A DNA stretch of 64,000 nucleotides from CAUZIZ01 sp965219005 (GTDB lineage: Bacteria; Acidobacteriota; UBA6911; RPQK01; JAJDTT01). The DNA is taken from positions 248,001 to 312,000 of the forward strand of contig CBDCMS010000003.1 in the NCBI GenBank assembly GCA_965219005.1, in the 5' to 3' direction. The position numbers and the translations under genes were made by a program. The notes below the pieces were generated by a model that did no database searches, was not told the DNA's origin, and worked only from the letters and a program-made list of their open reading frames with translations. Of this stretch, positions 8,116-18,992 are shown piece after piece; positions within the stretch are counted from its first letter, which is position 1; every line of letters begins with the position of its first letter.

Positions 8116-9132
8116 ATGAAACTGGCTGAGTTTGATTTCCGTCTGCCCCAAGAACTGATCGCACAGTTTCCTCAGAGAGCAAGGGATCAGTCCCGTCTCA
8201 TGGTAGTGAACCCTCAGGGGGGTAGTTGGGAACATGCGCGCTTCAGTGATTTGCCAGATTTCCTCTCGAAACGCGACCTTTTGGTCGTGAACGATTCGAG
8301 AGTCTTTCCCGCCCGATTGTTTGCCAGGAAAGAGGGCCAGGGAGCCAGGACTGAGATCCTGCTGCTTCAGCAGGAGCGCGAAGATGTTTGGATCGGATTG
8401 CTAAAGCCTGGGAGGCGAGCGAAGCTGGGAACGCGCCTGATTGTCGATCCAGAGCATCTGGAAATTGAAGTTCTGGACCAGGCCTCCTCCCCCCAGCGTC
8501 GCCTTCGTCTGTGTTGCAAGGGTGATGTATGGGCCGCCCTGGAGCGATTCGGACATACGCCCCTCCCTCCTTACATCCGCCGGCCGGCCCAGTCCGAAGA
8601 CCGGGATCGTTACCAAACTGTGTATGCACGACAGTCTGGTTCGGTGGCAGCCCCAACAGCGGGACTCCATTTCACCCCGGAGCTACTCGAAAAAATCCCA
8701 TACTGCCGGGTCCGTCTGGACGTTGGTTACGGAACCTTCAAGCCGGTGGTTGAAGAAGAGATCGAGAGGCACGAATTGGGCGCCGAGCACTATTGCCTGG
8801 CTGCCGAAGCGGCCGAGAAGATTCGGCATCATCGTAGCGTCGGTGGACGAATTGTTGCCGTGGGAACAACGACGACCCGACTACTCGAGCACATTTTCCT
8901 CAAGCATGGGGAGGTGGTCGCGGACCAGGGCTTGACCGGCCTCTTCATCCGACCTGGCTTTACTTTCGGTGCTGTCGGGGGGCTGATTACAAACTTCCAC
9001 TTGCCCAGATCAACCCTGCTGATGCTGGTGGCCGCGTTCGCCGGGCAGGATCTTGTCAAGAGTTGCTACCAGGCAGCGATCGAGGAGCGCTACCGCTTCT
9101 ACAGTTACGGAGACTGTATGCTTATTCTGTGA
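8116..9132 (+). CDS. queA: tRNA preQ1(34) S-adenosylmethionine ribosyltransferase-isomerase
   Basis: Transfers and isomerises the ribosyl group of S-adenosylmethionine to preQ1 in the wobble position of tRNA, giving epoxyqueuosine. The 338-residue protein has the family hallmarks: the N-terminal FDFRLPQELIAQFP, the DLLVVNDSRVFPARL stretch, the APTAGLHFTPELL motif in the middle and FHLPRSTLLMLVAAFAG near the end. Length is normal. The ATG at 8116 is preceded by GGGAGCC. It is convergent with the sigma factor gene; a tandem hairpin repeat lies between the two stops. Confidence 0.96.
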   Translation: MKLAEFDFRLPQELIAQFPQRARDQSRLMVVNPQGGSWEHARFSDLPDFLSKRDLLVVNDSRVFPARLFARKEGQGARTEILLLQQEREDVWIGLLKPGRRAKLGTRLIVDPEHLEIEVLDQASSPQRRLRLCCKGDVWAALERFGHTPLPPYIRRPAQSEDRDRYQTVYARQSGSVAAPTAGLHFTPELLEKIPYCRVRLDVGYGTFKPVVEEEIERHELGAEHYCLAAEAAEKIRHHRSVGGRIVAVGTTTTRLLEHIFLKHGEVVADQGLTGLFIRPGFTFGAVGGLITNFHLPRSTLLMLVAAFAGQDLVKSCYQAAIEERYRFYSYGDCMLIL

Positions 9133-9160
9133 CGGAAGGGTTCCCACTCTTGTTCGCCAA

Positions 9161-9254
9161 CAAGAACAGCGGATCGCCGTTAAGAACAGCGGATCGCCGA
9201 CAAGAACGGCAGAGCGCCGTTAAGAACGGCAGAGCGCCGTTAAGAACGGCAGAG
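9161..9254. repeat. 20-bp tandem repeat, 4.7 copies
   Basis: Units start at 9161, 9181, 9201, 9221 and 9241 (partial). Units 1-2 read roughly AAGAACAGCGGATCGCCGT and units 3-5 AAGAACGGCAGAGCGCCGT, so there are two sub-types. In the second type AACGGC and GCCGTT flank AGAGC, giving a small hairpin in each unit. The array fills the space between the convergent queA and sigma factor genes and touches the sigma factor stop codon. It may act as a two-way terminator and is a likely length-variable locus. Confidence 0.85.
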
Positions 9255-10211
9255 TCAGGCGATCAGACTGAATTCGACGTCCGTCACCTTGCTGAGTGAA
9301 TCCCGCATATAGACCTTGATCTTCTTGACCAGACCCTTTTCGTTCAGCCGGATGGCCTCGCGAGTCACTCCGAAGCGATCGGCAATCTGCTGAAGTGTCT
9401 TCGGCTCCGGGGCAATGAGTCGTTCAGACAGAATGTATTGCTCTCGCTCGCTCAGGGTCTGCGCGAACTCCTGGATCTTGTCAGAGAACAACTTCTGGAG
9501 CTCCCCCCGAGCAAGCTTCTCGTCGACCAATTCCTCCGTAGCCCTGAGGGTGTCCACGTACTGGATGGACTGATCGTCATTGGTGTTGCTGTTGAGGCTC
9601 AGATCGAACGACTCCATGTTCTGCTCGATATCCTTCACGTTTTCAACGCTGACGTTCAGGCGTTTGGCGATGCGGGCAGGGGTAGGTTCGATTCCCTGCA
9701 AGCTTAGACGCTCCTTCTCTTTCCTGAGGTTGAAAAGAAGTTTCCGTCGTTCGTTGGTGGTTCCCACCCGCACGATTCGAAAATTGTCGAGGATGAACTT
9801 GATGATGTAGGCCTTGATCCACCAGGAGGCATATGTCGGAAGGCGTGCCCCTTTGTAGGGATCGAATCGCTTCATTGCCTCGATCAACCCGATATTCCCC
9901 TCCTGAATCAAATCCATGACATTGAAGTAGACACTGCGGTAGATCATCGCAACCTTGACGACGAGTCGCAGGTTGGAGGTGACAAGCCGGTAGGCGGCGT
10001 CCTGGTCCTCATTTTCTCGGTAGCTGACCGCCAGCCGATGTTCCTCCTCGGGGCTAAGGGGTTCGAATTGGCTTATCTCCAAGAGATAGCGCCGAAAGGG
10101 GTCCAGGCGGGAAAGCTTGACCTTATCCTCAGCAGGGAGTTCCTCTGCTTTCTCCCCCAGAATCGCAGTGAGCTTTTGCTCTTCGCTTTCGAGGACTGGC
10201 TCGACAGACAT
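9255..10211 (-). CDS. rpoH: RpoH-like alternative sigma-70 family factor
   Basis: A 318-residue sigma-70 family protein without the long region 1.1 of a housekeeping sigma. Region 2 shows DLIQEGNIGLIEAMKRFDP followed by the -10 recognition helix LPTYASWWIKAYI; region 3 and a region 4 helix-turn-helix (TLQQIADRFGVTREAIRLNE) follow. Length and layout match the RpoH/heat-shock group common in Deltaproteobacteria and Acidobacteriota, so a heat-shock role is likely but inferred. The start at 10211 (MSVEP) has GGGAG five bases upstream; a start at 10229 is the alternative. Regulation of its own expression is not evident. Confidence 0.85.
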   Translation of the reverse strand: MSVEPVLESEEQKLTAILGEKAEELPAEDKVKLSRLDPFRRYLLEISQFEPLSPEEEHRLAVSYRENEDQDAAYRLVTSNLRLVVKVAMIYRSVYFNVMDLIQEGNIGLIEAMKRFDPYKGARLPTYASWWIKAYIIKFILDNFRIVRVGTTNERRKLLFNLRKEKERLSLQGIEPTPARIAKRLNVSVENVKDIEQNMESFDLSLNSNTNDDQSIQYVDTLRATEELVDEKLARGELQKLFSDKIQEFAQTLSEREQYILSERLIAPEPKTLQQIADRFGVTREAIRLNEKGLVKKIKVYMRDSLSKVTDVEFSLIA

Positions 10212-10271
10212 GGTCTCCCATGTTACCACTTTGGGCAGAGTCCCGTGAGGAGGGCCTAGGCAAGGACGCCG

Positions 10272-11522
10272 CTAGTGGATGGTCCTTGCTTTCTTGGTCA
10301 TGAAGTCCATCAGAAGGTAGTCGCCCAGGTTGACTGTGGAGGTGAAATAGGCCTTTCCGCGGCAGATTTGAGACACGCGCTTGATGAACTCAACCAGGTA
10401 GTAGTCGCGCGCCAACATGAAAGTATTGATCAGGATTCCCGAGTTGCGGCAGTTGGCCACCTCGGCGAACGTCTGCCGGAGAATCAGTGGGTCAAGGCCG
10501 AAAGGATTCTTGTAGATGCGTCCGTCACTCAAGGTAATGGCCGAGGGCTTGCCATCTGTGATCATGACGATCTGGCGCATCTCCTTCTTTTGATTCAGGA
10601 GAATCCGGCGCGAGAGGCGCAGGCCTTCGCAGGTATTGGTATGGTAGGGACCTATCTTGACCGAGGGGAGTTTTTCCAGGGGAATCTCCTGGGCGGAGTC
10701 GTGAAATAGCACGATGTGGAGTGAGTCGCCGGGGAACCGGGCTCGGATGAGATGAGCAAGTGCCAGCGCCACGTTTTTCGCGGGCGTAAACCGATCCTCG
10801 CCATAGAGGATCATGCTGTGGCTGCAATCGAGCATGAGCACGGTCGCGCAAGAACTCTGGTAGTCAGTTTGGTAAACCATGAGGTCGTTGTACTCGAGCG
10901 AGAACGGTATCTGAAGCCCTGCCCTCCGCACCGAATTCAGTAAGGTTTCGCTGATGTCCAGATTCAAGGTGTCCCCAAATTCGTAGGCCTTGCTAGGTGC
11001 GTCCGCCTGTACACCTGTGGCAAGCTGATCGGTCTCATGGCTTCCGAAGCTGCTGCGTCCCAGTGAGCCCAGAAGCTTGCCCAGGGTCTTGTAGCCAAGA
11101 AAATCGATGCCCTTCCCAGTAAGCTCGAACCTGACGCTCATTGCCGCGTCCCCGGTGCTTCCCTCACTATCTAGTGGGTGTTCTCCGGAGCCTTCATCCG
11201 ACTGGACTCGGAGGTAACCCTCCTCGGTGAGGCGCTCAAGGATGCGGTCAAGAAGATCTTGAATCTCGGGCGTAAGGTCGCTAGTCGGGTCCTCTGCGAA
11301 CTTCTTCAGTGACTCACGCCAGGACTCAGGCAAGAGTTGGTTCTTGCTCAGAATCTCAGCCATCGCGCGACGCAGCTCTCTCAGCGATGGGTCTTGCTGA
11401 GGATAAAACTGGGAATAGAATCCACTGTCGAAGAAGAAGTCCTTCAGCTGTTCCAGCAACTGTTCGAGATCGACCTCGTCCGCCAGATTGGGAACAAACT
11501 TGGTGTATCGAAATCTCGCCAT
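10272..11522 (-). CDS. VWA-domain protein, partner of MoxR-like ATPase
   Basis: A 416-residue soluble protein with a C-terminal von Willebrand factor A domain. The metal-ion (MIDAS) site is seen as DCSHS (near residue 230) with a later MITDGKPSA. The N-terminal 200 residues are helical and unlike known domains. It lies 12 bases downstream of a MoxR/magnesium-chelatase-like ATPase, the standard pairing in which the AAA+ motor and the VWA protein together remodel or load metal into a target complex. The target is not encoded nearby, so the function stays general. Confidence 0.83.
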   Translation of the reverse strand: MARFRYTKFVPNLADEVDLEQLLEQLKDFFFDSGFYSQFYPQQDPSLRELRRAMAEILSKNQLLPESWRESLKKFAEDPTSDLTPEIQDLLDRILERLTEEGYLRVQSDEGSGEHPLDSEGSTGDAAMSVRFELTGKGIDFLGYKTLGKLLGSLGRSSFGSHETDQLATGVQADAPSKAYEFGDTLNLDISETLLNSVRRAGLQIPFSLEYNDLMVYQTDYQSSCATVLMLDCSHSMILYGEDRFTPAKNVALALAHLIRARFPGDSLHIVLFHDSAQEIPLEKLPSVKIGPYHTNTCEGLRLSRRILLNQKKEMRQIVMITDGKPSAITLSDGRIYKNPFGLDPLILRQTFAEVANCRNSGILINTFMLARDYYLVEFIKRVSQICRGKAYFTSTVNLGDYLLMDFMTKKARTIH

Positions 11523-11534
11523 CTCAGGACCGGC

Positions 11535-12911
<1,377 letters not shown>

Positions 12912-13072
12912 CAGATTTGCCCTGATCTCGTCCCTGACCGAACGAAAGGCCGATGGCGTTCCTACAAGCTGCTTTAACTCACCCAGGTCGGTGGGTCTGG
13001 ATTTGGTTGCTGTCCGTTTAGATATGGTCTGGGTCCTTCCGGAAAACGTTCACGAGGAATCGCACCAATGTA

Positions 13073-14437
13073 CTATTCGAGCTCAAGCAAGCGCAGAATC
13101 TGTTCCTTGTCAGGGTCGATTTCGACCGGCTTGTTAGCATGGGTCGACGTCAACTTCCCTGTCTTCTCCACCAGCACGTTCTCATAGCTTGCGTGTTGGT
13201 AAAGGTTGTCCAAATGGTAGTTGACCGTATACTCCGGATCCTTCAGTTGATGCCCCGTCAGAATGGCGACGACGTCCTCGCTCGGGTCGATGGTCACCTG
13301 GGGCTGAGCCTCATGCGTCAAGGCCAACATCTTTTTCAACCCCGCGATGGTCGTAGCCGATGCGGGCTCGCAACCGATACCGTCCCGGCCTAGAATCGCC
13401 TTGGCGTCGGCGATCTCCTGTTCGTTGACTTTATCGCACCAGCCATCCGAGAATTGCAGCGCACGCACCGCCTTCTTCCAGCTAATCGGCTGGCCGATCT
13501 TGATGGCACTGGCAAGGGTCCAGGCGTCGGTTACTGGAACCAGCTCTTCGGAGCTCGTCACCAGCGTACGGTACAGAGGATCAGCGCCCTCGGCCTGGAT
13601 AATTGTGATTCGCGGAACGCTATCGATGAAGCCCAACTCCTTGAGTTCCATCAGGATTTTTCCGTAGGAGGAACTGTTTCCCAGATTGCCGCCGGGTACC
13701 ACGATTCGGTCGGGAACCTTCCAGTCTAGCTGGTCCAGAAGCTCGACAATGGCGATCTTTTGTCCCTCGAGCCGGAAAGGATTGATGGAATTCATCAGGT
13801 ACAGGTCCGTTTCCCGACCGAGTTCTTGAACCAACCTCATTGCGGTATCAAAGCTTCCACGAATCTGCAGCGTCAGGGCCCCATAGTCCAGGGCCTGCGA
13901 GAGTTTGCCGTAGGCGATCTGGCCCTCCGGAATGAAGACGACCGCCCGCAGGTTGGTGCGAGCACAGTAGGCAGCCATGGAGGCTGAGGTGTTTCCCGTC
14001 GAGGCACAGGCGACTACTTGGGAATTGAGCTTGCGGGCCTGAGAGACCGCGACGGTCATGCCGTAGTCCTTGAAGGAACCACTGGGATTCCAGCCCAGGT
14101 GCTTGATCCGAAGCCGGTCCAGACCGATATACTCGGCACAGCGCGGCGTCTCCAGGATAGGGCTGCTGCCCTCTCCCAGGGTTACGACATGGTGCAGATC
14201 CTCGTCTCTAAAAGGAAGAAACTCCCGATAGCGCCAGACGCTGCTGACATCCAGCAGATCCGAGGAAATCCTGCGCCCTGAGAAGACCGCCTTGAGCTGA
14301 TCCACATCGATCGGCGCAAAGTCGTAGGCGATATCCAGAAGATCCGAGCAGACCGGGCACTGATAGAGCTTCTCGTTGATGTCAAACTGACGTTGGCAGG
14401 ATTGATTGATGCAGCGAAAGAAAAAAGATGAGTTCAT
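13073..14437 (-). CDS. thrC: Threonine synthase
   Basis: Converts O-phosphohomoserine to threonine with pyridoxal phosphate. The 454-residue protein begins with a small zinc-ribbon-like segment (cysteines at CINQSC and CPVC), as in long threonine synthases of archaea and many bacteria. The PLP lysine lies in GSFKDYGM, and the phosphate-binding loop region is seen as VVPGGNLGNSSSYGK. It overlaps the stop of the upstream thioredoxin-like gene by four bases, so the two are co-transcribed. Other threonine genes are not in the window. Confidence 0.95.
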   Translation of the reverse strand: MNSSFFFRCINQSCQRQFDINEKLYQCPVCSDLLDIAYDFAPIDVDQLKAVFSGRRISSDLLDVSSVWRYREFLPFRDEDLHHVVTLGEGSSPILETPRCAEYIGLDRLRIKHLGWNPSGSFKDYGMTVAVSQARKLNSQVVACASTGNTSASMAAYCARTNLRAVVFIPEGQIAYGKLSQALDYGALTLQIRGSFDTAMRLVQELGRETDLYLMNSINPFRLEGQKIAIVELLDQLDWKVPDRIVVPGGNLGNSSSYGKILMELKELGFIDSVPRITIIQAEGADPLYRTLVTSSEELVPVTDAWTLASAIKIGQPISWKKAVRALQFSDGWCDKVNEQEIADAKAILGRDGIGCEPASATTIAGLKKMLALTHEAQPQVTIDPSEDVVAILTGHQLKDPEYTVNYHLDNLYQHASYENVLVEKTGKLTSTHANKPVEIDPDKEQILRLLELE

Positions 14438-15015
14438 TCGCCCATTAGCCGGCGAAGACCACGAATGACCTTGGGAGAGTTCCAGGAATAGATGCCTACG
14501 TGCCGCAGGGCCAGTCTGCCTTCCGGGTCAATCACGATAGTCGTAGGGAGTCCATGGACACCAAAACGTTCTGACAGGAGGCTGTCAGTATCCAGGAGCA
14601 GAGGGAATGGGTGGTCGACTTTGGTCTCATCGACATAGGCCTGAACCGTCTTGGCGTCTTCACTGCTGATTGCCACAATCGTCAATCCCTCATCCGAGAG
14701 ATTCTCATGAAGCTCCGCCAGAAACGGCATCTCTATTCGACAAGGCCCACACCAGGTCGCCCAGACGTTGAGCAGGAGAGCTTTGTTTCGGAGCTCCTCC
14801 AACGCTACCTTTTCGCCCTCGAGGGTGGTCAGGAAACCGGATAGATCCACGCTCGAGCGCTCACTCACCGGCACCCAGAAGGTTTCTTCGGTCTCAGCAG
14901 ATGGAAAAGGGACGGAGAAGCGCGAAACAATCAGTAAGAACAGAAGAGGTATTCCAAAGATTAGAGCGATCCTGGGGTTCATCTGAGCTCTCAGTTTCCC
15001 CAGCCGCTTCAACAT
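14434..15015 (-). CDS. TlpA/ResA-type membrane-anchored thioredoxin
   Basis: A 193-residue protein with one N-terminal membrane segment (about residues 13-33), then a periplasmic thioredoxin-like domain with the active site WCGPC. The family reduces periplasmic disulfides, for example during cytochrome c maturation; no cytochrome genes are near, so the exact partner is open. The ATG at 15015 is preceded by AAGGGG at good spacing; the open frame continues up to 15084, but that part lacks a ribosome binding site. It forms a pair with thrC. Confidence 0.85.
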   Translation of the reverse strand: MLKRLGKLRAQMNPRIALIFGIPLLFLLIVSRFSVPFPSAETEETFWVPVSERSSVDLSGFLTTLEGEKVALEELRNKALLLNVWATWCGPCRIEMPFLAELHENLSDEGLTIVAISSEDAKTVQAYVDETKVDHPFPLLLDTDSLLSERFGVHGLPTTIVIDPEGRLALRHVGIYSWNSPKVIRGLRRLMGE

Positions 15016-15209
15016 GAAAACCCCTTGTATCGAAACGCAGGAAGCACTTACAGCAATGTACAACAGGATGAAGCTCCGGGGCAAGCGGATGGGGCCGGAG
15101 TGCAGCGGGTCGGACCCGCCGAAGCAGATCCCGATTTGACCGCGAGATTGAATGTAAGTTAACTTGTCAGTGGACTGTTAACATTATTGACTCTTCTGGT
15201 GTCGATCTG

Positions 15210-17378
15210 ATGGGTTTTTGGGCTGGACTCTGGAACAAGCTGCTTCTGTTTTTCTGGGGCAGTCTGCGGCGCAAGCTCGTTCTCCTTATCCTGCCGTTCT
15301 TTCTGATTCTGATTGCGATTTCGGTTTTTTCCTATTTTCAAGCGAAGAAGCGGATCACTGAAGACAGAACTGTGCTCTATGTAGAACAGATTGCGCGTGA
15401 TGTCGCGGACACCGTTCAGCTCACGATCCTGGAGAAGGAAGAGGAAGTCAAAGCGATGACCCTCTTCGGCCGTTTTCGCGAGTATCTCTTGGATCGATCC
15501 GCTATTCGTCCCCAGCCGCTGCTGAACCAGCTGGTCCAGGTTCACGAAGTGTACGACTTGATCTGTCTGTTCGATCTTGAAGGGCAGCTGGTGCTGACCA
15601 ACAGCATCGACCGGAACGGGATGAGTCCGACGAAGCTTCTGGACCCGGTTCGCCTGCAGAAGCTGGAGGGCGAGCCGCTGCTGTCCTATACCAAGGACTC
15701 TATCTGGTTGGAGCAGGTGCGAAGGGGGCAGGTGGGCTTTCTCGATTGGCATCTCTCGTCGCTCGTCCAACCCTTGTACGACTACCACGATGACGATGCA
15801 GCCCGGCAGTACTCGATAGGTTTCGCCTATCCGGTGCGGGATCGATCCGACAAGATAATCGGGGGAATCCTGGCCTTGATGAACTGGGAGTATGTTCAGG
15901 CACTCCTTGATAAGGTCCAGGAAGATCTGGAGCAGCGCTCCCTGACTTCGGGTTACGCTTTCATGTGGGGCCGGGACGTGAACACGGTCATTGGGCACAA
16001 ATATCGTCGCAACCGGAGTTACTCCAATCCGGAAGACGCCTCTAGCCCGCACAACTATGGATCGAGGCTTATCGAAGATCACGAACTTTATGATTTGCAG
16101 GCGGCGGTGGCAGAGGGTGCCACCCACTATTCCTACGAATACCCTCCCGGGACACCCAAGATCAGCGGTATGGCCAGAGTAAACCACGAATTCTTTCGCT
16201 GGATCTGTGGTGTAGGAATCGATGGAGAGGACATCTTCGCACCGGTCCAGGACCTGAAGAGCATTCTCCTCTGGTTTGTGTCGATCGGGACCGTTTTAGT
16301 CGCTCTTCTTACCTACTCGATTGCGCGGCGCATTACGGTCCCCCTCAACGAGCTGACCCGAAGTGCCAGGATCGTGGCCGATGGCGATCTAAACCAACGG
16401 GTCGAGGTCTCGGGGCAGGATGAGGTAGGCAATCTGGCCAAGACCTTCAACGAAATGGCGCAATCCCTGCAGGAGCGCAGCCAGGCCTTGCTGGAACTGA
16501 ACCGGAAGCTGGAGGAGAAGGTCGATGAAAGGACGCGGGAGCTGAAGGAGTCTGGCGAGGAGGTCAGGCAAGCCTACCAGGAGCTGAAGGAAACGCAGGT
16601 GCAGCTGGTACAGAGCGAGAAGATGGCATCGCTGGGTCAGTTGGTTGCCGGCATTGCGCACGAAATCAAGAACCCCTTGAACTTCATCTATGGGAACACC
16701 GATTTCTTGAAGAAATACGTCGGAAAGCTGAGAGGTTTGATCGATTTCTACGAAGAACAGCCTGATCTTGATGAGGGCACCAAGAGAAGCGCAAAGGCAT
16801 TTCGAGAGGAGATCAACTACGCTTTCGTTTCTGAGGACCTGGACCGCTTGGTCGAAAACTTTGAAGAAGGAGCGGAGCGGATCCATGCAATTATCGGGGA
16901 TCTACGCGCCTTTTCGCGCATGGATGTGGATCAGACCCGGACCGTCGATATTCATGAACCTCTCGACCTGGCCTGGAACCTGCTCCAGAACGAATACCGG
17001 GATCGCATCCGCCTACACAAGGAATATGGACCTCTACCGAAGGTCGAATGTCACCCCGGTCGTATGAGCCAGGTATTCATGAATCTGCTTTCCAACGCCT
17101 GCCAGGCGATTCCAGACGAGGGTGATATCTGGATTCGGACCCAGAACCGCAACGGCAATGTGGTGATTGAGATTGAAGACAACGGCGACGGCATCGAAGA
17201 GAAGCACCTGGTCAAGGTCTTTGAGCCTTTCTTTACAACCAAGCCGGTGGGGCAAGGGACAGGCCTGGGGCTGAGCATCAGCTACGGGATTGTCCAGCAG
17301 CATAACGGAACCATCAAGGTAGAGAGTGAAAGGCGGCAAGGCACCAAATTCCGAATCGAGCTCCCAGTCAAGCCATGA
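15210..17378 (+). CDS. Membrane sensor histidine kinase (dCache-HAMP-HisKA-HATPase)
   Basis: A 722-residue two-component sensor. A first membrane helix (about 22-42) is followed by a large extracytoplasmic region of about 310 residues, probably a double Cache domain, a second membrane helix (about 352-370), a HAMP linker, a coiled coil, and the kinase core. The phosphorylated His is in IAHEIKNPLNF; the ATPase N box (NLLSNACQAI), DNGDGI and GTGLGLSISYGI are all present. It senses an unknown periplasmic ligand. The stop overlaps the start of the response regulator by four bases, so the two form one operon. Confidence 0.92.
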   Translation: MGFWAGLWNKLLLFFWGSLRRKLVLLILPFFLILIAISVFSYFQAKKRITEDRTVLYVEQIARDVADTVQLTILEKEEEVKAMTLFGRFREYLLDRSAIRPQPLLNQLVQVHEVYDLICLFDLEGQLVLTNSIDRNGMSPTKLLDPVRLQKLEGEPLLSYTKDSIWLEQVRRGQVGFLDWHLSSLVQPLYDYHDDDAARQYSIGFAYPVRDRSDKIIGGILALMNWEYVQALLDKVQEDLEQRSLTSGYAFMWGRDVNTVIGHKYRRNRSYSNPEDASSPHNYGSRLIEDHELYDLQAAVAEGATHYSYEYPPGTPKISGMARVNHEFFRWICGVGIDGEDIFAPVQDLKSILLWFVSIGTVLVALLTYSIARRITVPLNELTRSARIVADGDLNQRVEVSGQDEVGNLAKTFNEMAQSLQERSQALLELNRKLEEKVDERTRELKESGEEVRQAYQELKETQVQLVQSEKMASLGQLVAGIAHEIKNPLNFIYGNTDFLKKYVGKLRGLIDFYEEQPDLDEGTKRSAKAFREEINYAFVSEDLDRLVENFEEGAERIHAIIGDLRAFSRMDVDQTRTVDIHEPLDLAWNLLQNEYRDRIRLHKEYGPLPKVECHPGRMSQVFMNLLSNACQAIPDEGDIWIRTQNRNGNVVIEIEDNGDGIEEKHLVKVFEPFFTTKPVGQGTGLGLSISYGIVQQHNGTIKVESERRQGTKFRIELPVKP

Positions 17379-18787
17379 CGGAAAAACACAGGCTGCTCGT
17401 CGTCGACGACGAAGCCGCAAACCTGGAAAAGCTCAAGCGCACCTTCGTGGATGATTATGAGGTTTACGAGGCGAGAAGTGGTTCAGACGCTCTGGAGCTG
17501 CTCCGCCAGATACCCATGTCAGCCGTGATCACGGATCAACGGATGCCTGGAATGACCGGTGTCGAACTGCTGTGCAAATCGCTCGAAGTCAGGGAGAACA
17601 TCGTTCGTATTGTGCTGACCGGCTACACCGAGACCAAGGATTTGATGGATTCCATCAATCAGGGGCATGTACATCGCTACATTACCAAGCCATGGGATCC
17701 GACCTCGTTACGCGAAGTCGTGTTGGAGGAGCTCCAGCGCTGGGAATTGGAACAGGAGCAGAATCGGTTGGCAAAGGAGCTGGGTTCGGTCAATGATCGC
17801 CTCGAACGTGAAAACCTGAAGCTGCGACAAGAGGTAGAACTCCTCGAGGATTCGCCGCGCCGCCTTATTCATCGCAGCTACGCGATGAGAGAGTTGCTGC
17901 AGTCGCTGGATCGAGTCGTGCCCACCGATTCAACGGTCCTGATGCAAGGTGAAACCGGCACTGGCAAGGAATTGTTGGCCCGCTATGTCCACGATCATAG
18001 CCCTCGACGAGATGGGCCCTTCGTGCCCGTCAATTGTGGCGCGGTTCCCTCCGACCTGGTCGAGAGCGCCTTTTTCGGTCATCGAAAAGGGGCTTTCACG
18101 GGCGCCATCGAGAGCAGAAAAGGGTACTTCGAGCTGTCTCATGGGGGCACACTTTTTCTGGATGAGATTGGCGACGCCTCGCTCGAGCTGCAGGTCAAAT
18201 TACTTCGCGTCCTCCAGGAAGGCGAGATCTTTCCGGTGGGTGCCGAGGCCTCCATCGACGTCGATGTCCGCGTCATTGCCTCCACCAACCGCAACCTCAG
18301 CCAGCAGGTAGAGGAAGGCGAGTTCCGACAGGACCTGTTTTATCGTCTCAACGTCTTTGCTGTTTTCGTACCTCCTCTTCGGGGTCGCAAGGAGGACGTC
18401 GATATCCTCAGTGAGTTCTTTGTGAAGCGTTTCTGCGAGCGCCTCAACAGGCCGGTCTTGACCTTCGATCCCACCACCCTCCAAATGCTCCGGGAGTATG
18501 ACTGGCCTGGGAACGTGAGGGAGCTTGAGAATGAGATCGAACGCATCGTGATCCTGGCTGATCCCGGCCTCCCGATTCCTCCCTCCAGGCTCTCCGACCG
18601 GATCCGAGTCAAGGAGGGCACCAAGGATTCCCGGGGTCCCCTGAAGGAAAAGCTGGCCGCGCTGGAACGAGAGTTGATACTCGATGCCCTGAGAGCCCAC
18701 GACAACAACAAGAGTCGGGCGGCAGATGCCCTGCAGGTCAGCCGGCAAACCATCATCGCCAAGCTGAAGCAGTACGGCCTCCGTTAA
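17375..18787 (+). CDS. NtrC-family sigma-54 response regulator
   Basis: A 470-residue activator. Residues 1-125 are a receiver domain with the phospho-acceptor Asp in VITDQRMPGM; a helical linker follows; residues 165-400 are the sigma-54-interacting AAA+ domain with Walker A GETGTGKE, an intact GAFTGA loop (contact to sigma-54) and Walker B GTLFLDEIG; the C terminus holds a Fis-type helix-turn-helix (KSRAADALQVSRQTIIAKL). It is paired with the kinase upstream. The sigma-54 promoter 160 bases downstream, with its palindrome, is the obvious target. Confidence 0.95.
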   Translation: MTEKHRLLVVDDEAANLEKLKRTFVDDYEVYEARSGSDALELLRQIPMSAVITDQRMPGMTGVELLCKSLEVRENIVRIVLTGYTETKDLMDSINQGHVHRYITKPWDPTSLREVVLEELQRWELEQEQNRLAKELGSVNDRLERENLKLRQEVELLEDSPRRLIHRSYAMRELLQSLDRVVPTDSTVLMQGETGTGKELLARYVHDHSPRRDGPFVPVNCGAVPSDLVESAFFGHRKGAFTGAIESRKGYFELSHGGTLFLDEIGDASLELQVKLLRVLQEGEIFPVGAEASIDVDVRVIASTNRNLSQQVEEGEFRQDLFYRLNVFAVFVPPLRGRKEDVDILSEFFVKRFCERLNRPVLTFDPTTLQMLREYDWPGNVRELENEIERIVILADPGLPIPPSRLSDRIRVKEGTKDSRGPLKEKLAALERELILDALRAHDNNKSRAADALQVSRQTIIAKLKQYGLR

Positions 18788-18881
18788 GTGCCTAAACACT
18801 AAACGGGAGCTGTATATTCTTTTTACACCCCCTATCCTGTTGATTCGCTAGGGCTTACCCCATCTCACCTCGAAAACAGGT

Positions 18882-18898
18882 GTCCAATTAGTGGACAG
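18882..18898. promoter_or_regulatory. Probable enhancer site for the NtrC-type regulator
   Basis: TGTCCA and TGGACA form a perfect six-base inverted repeat around ATTAG. The site is about 53 bases upstream of the -24 element and is the only clear dyad there, which is what a Fis-type activator dimer would bind. Binding is inferred. Confidence 0.55.
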
Positions 18899-18950
18899 TC
18901 CGTTCTAGCCATTCCGACATTAGTCTTTTATTTTCAACTAGTTAGAGTTT

Positions 18951-18966
18951 TGGCACGGGCCTTGCT
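18951..18966 (+). promoter_or_regulatory. Sigma-54 promoter (-24/-12) of the ECF sigma gene
   Basis: TGGCACG, four bases, TTGCT: an exact match to the sigma-54 consensus with the required GG and GC spacing. Transcription would start near 18977, leaving a leader of about 16 bases with the AAGGAGG ribosome binding site in front of the ATG at 18993. Confidence 0.9.
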
Positions 18967-18992
18967 ACAGGGGAGGCCACAAGGAGGTTGAT

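Noticed and set aside
9161..9254. CRISPR-like array
   Set aside because: The 20-base units are directly tandem, with no spacers and no cas genes.
15159..16187. Long minus-strand frame inside the histidine kinase gene
   Set aside because: Shadow of a strongly supported gene; composition is that of a reversed coding frame.
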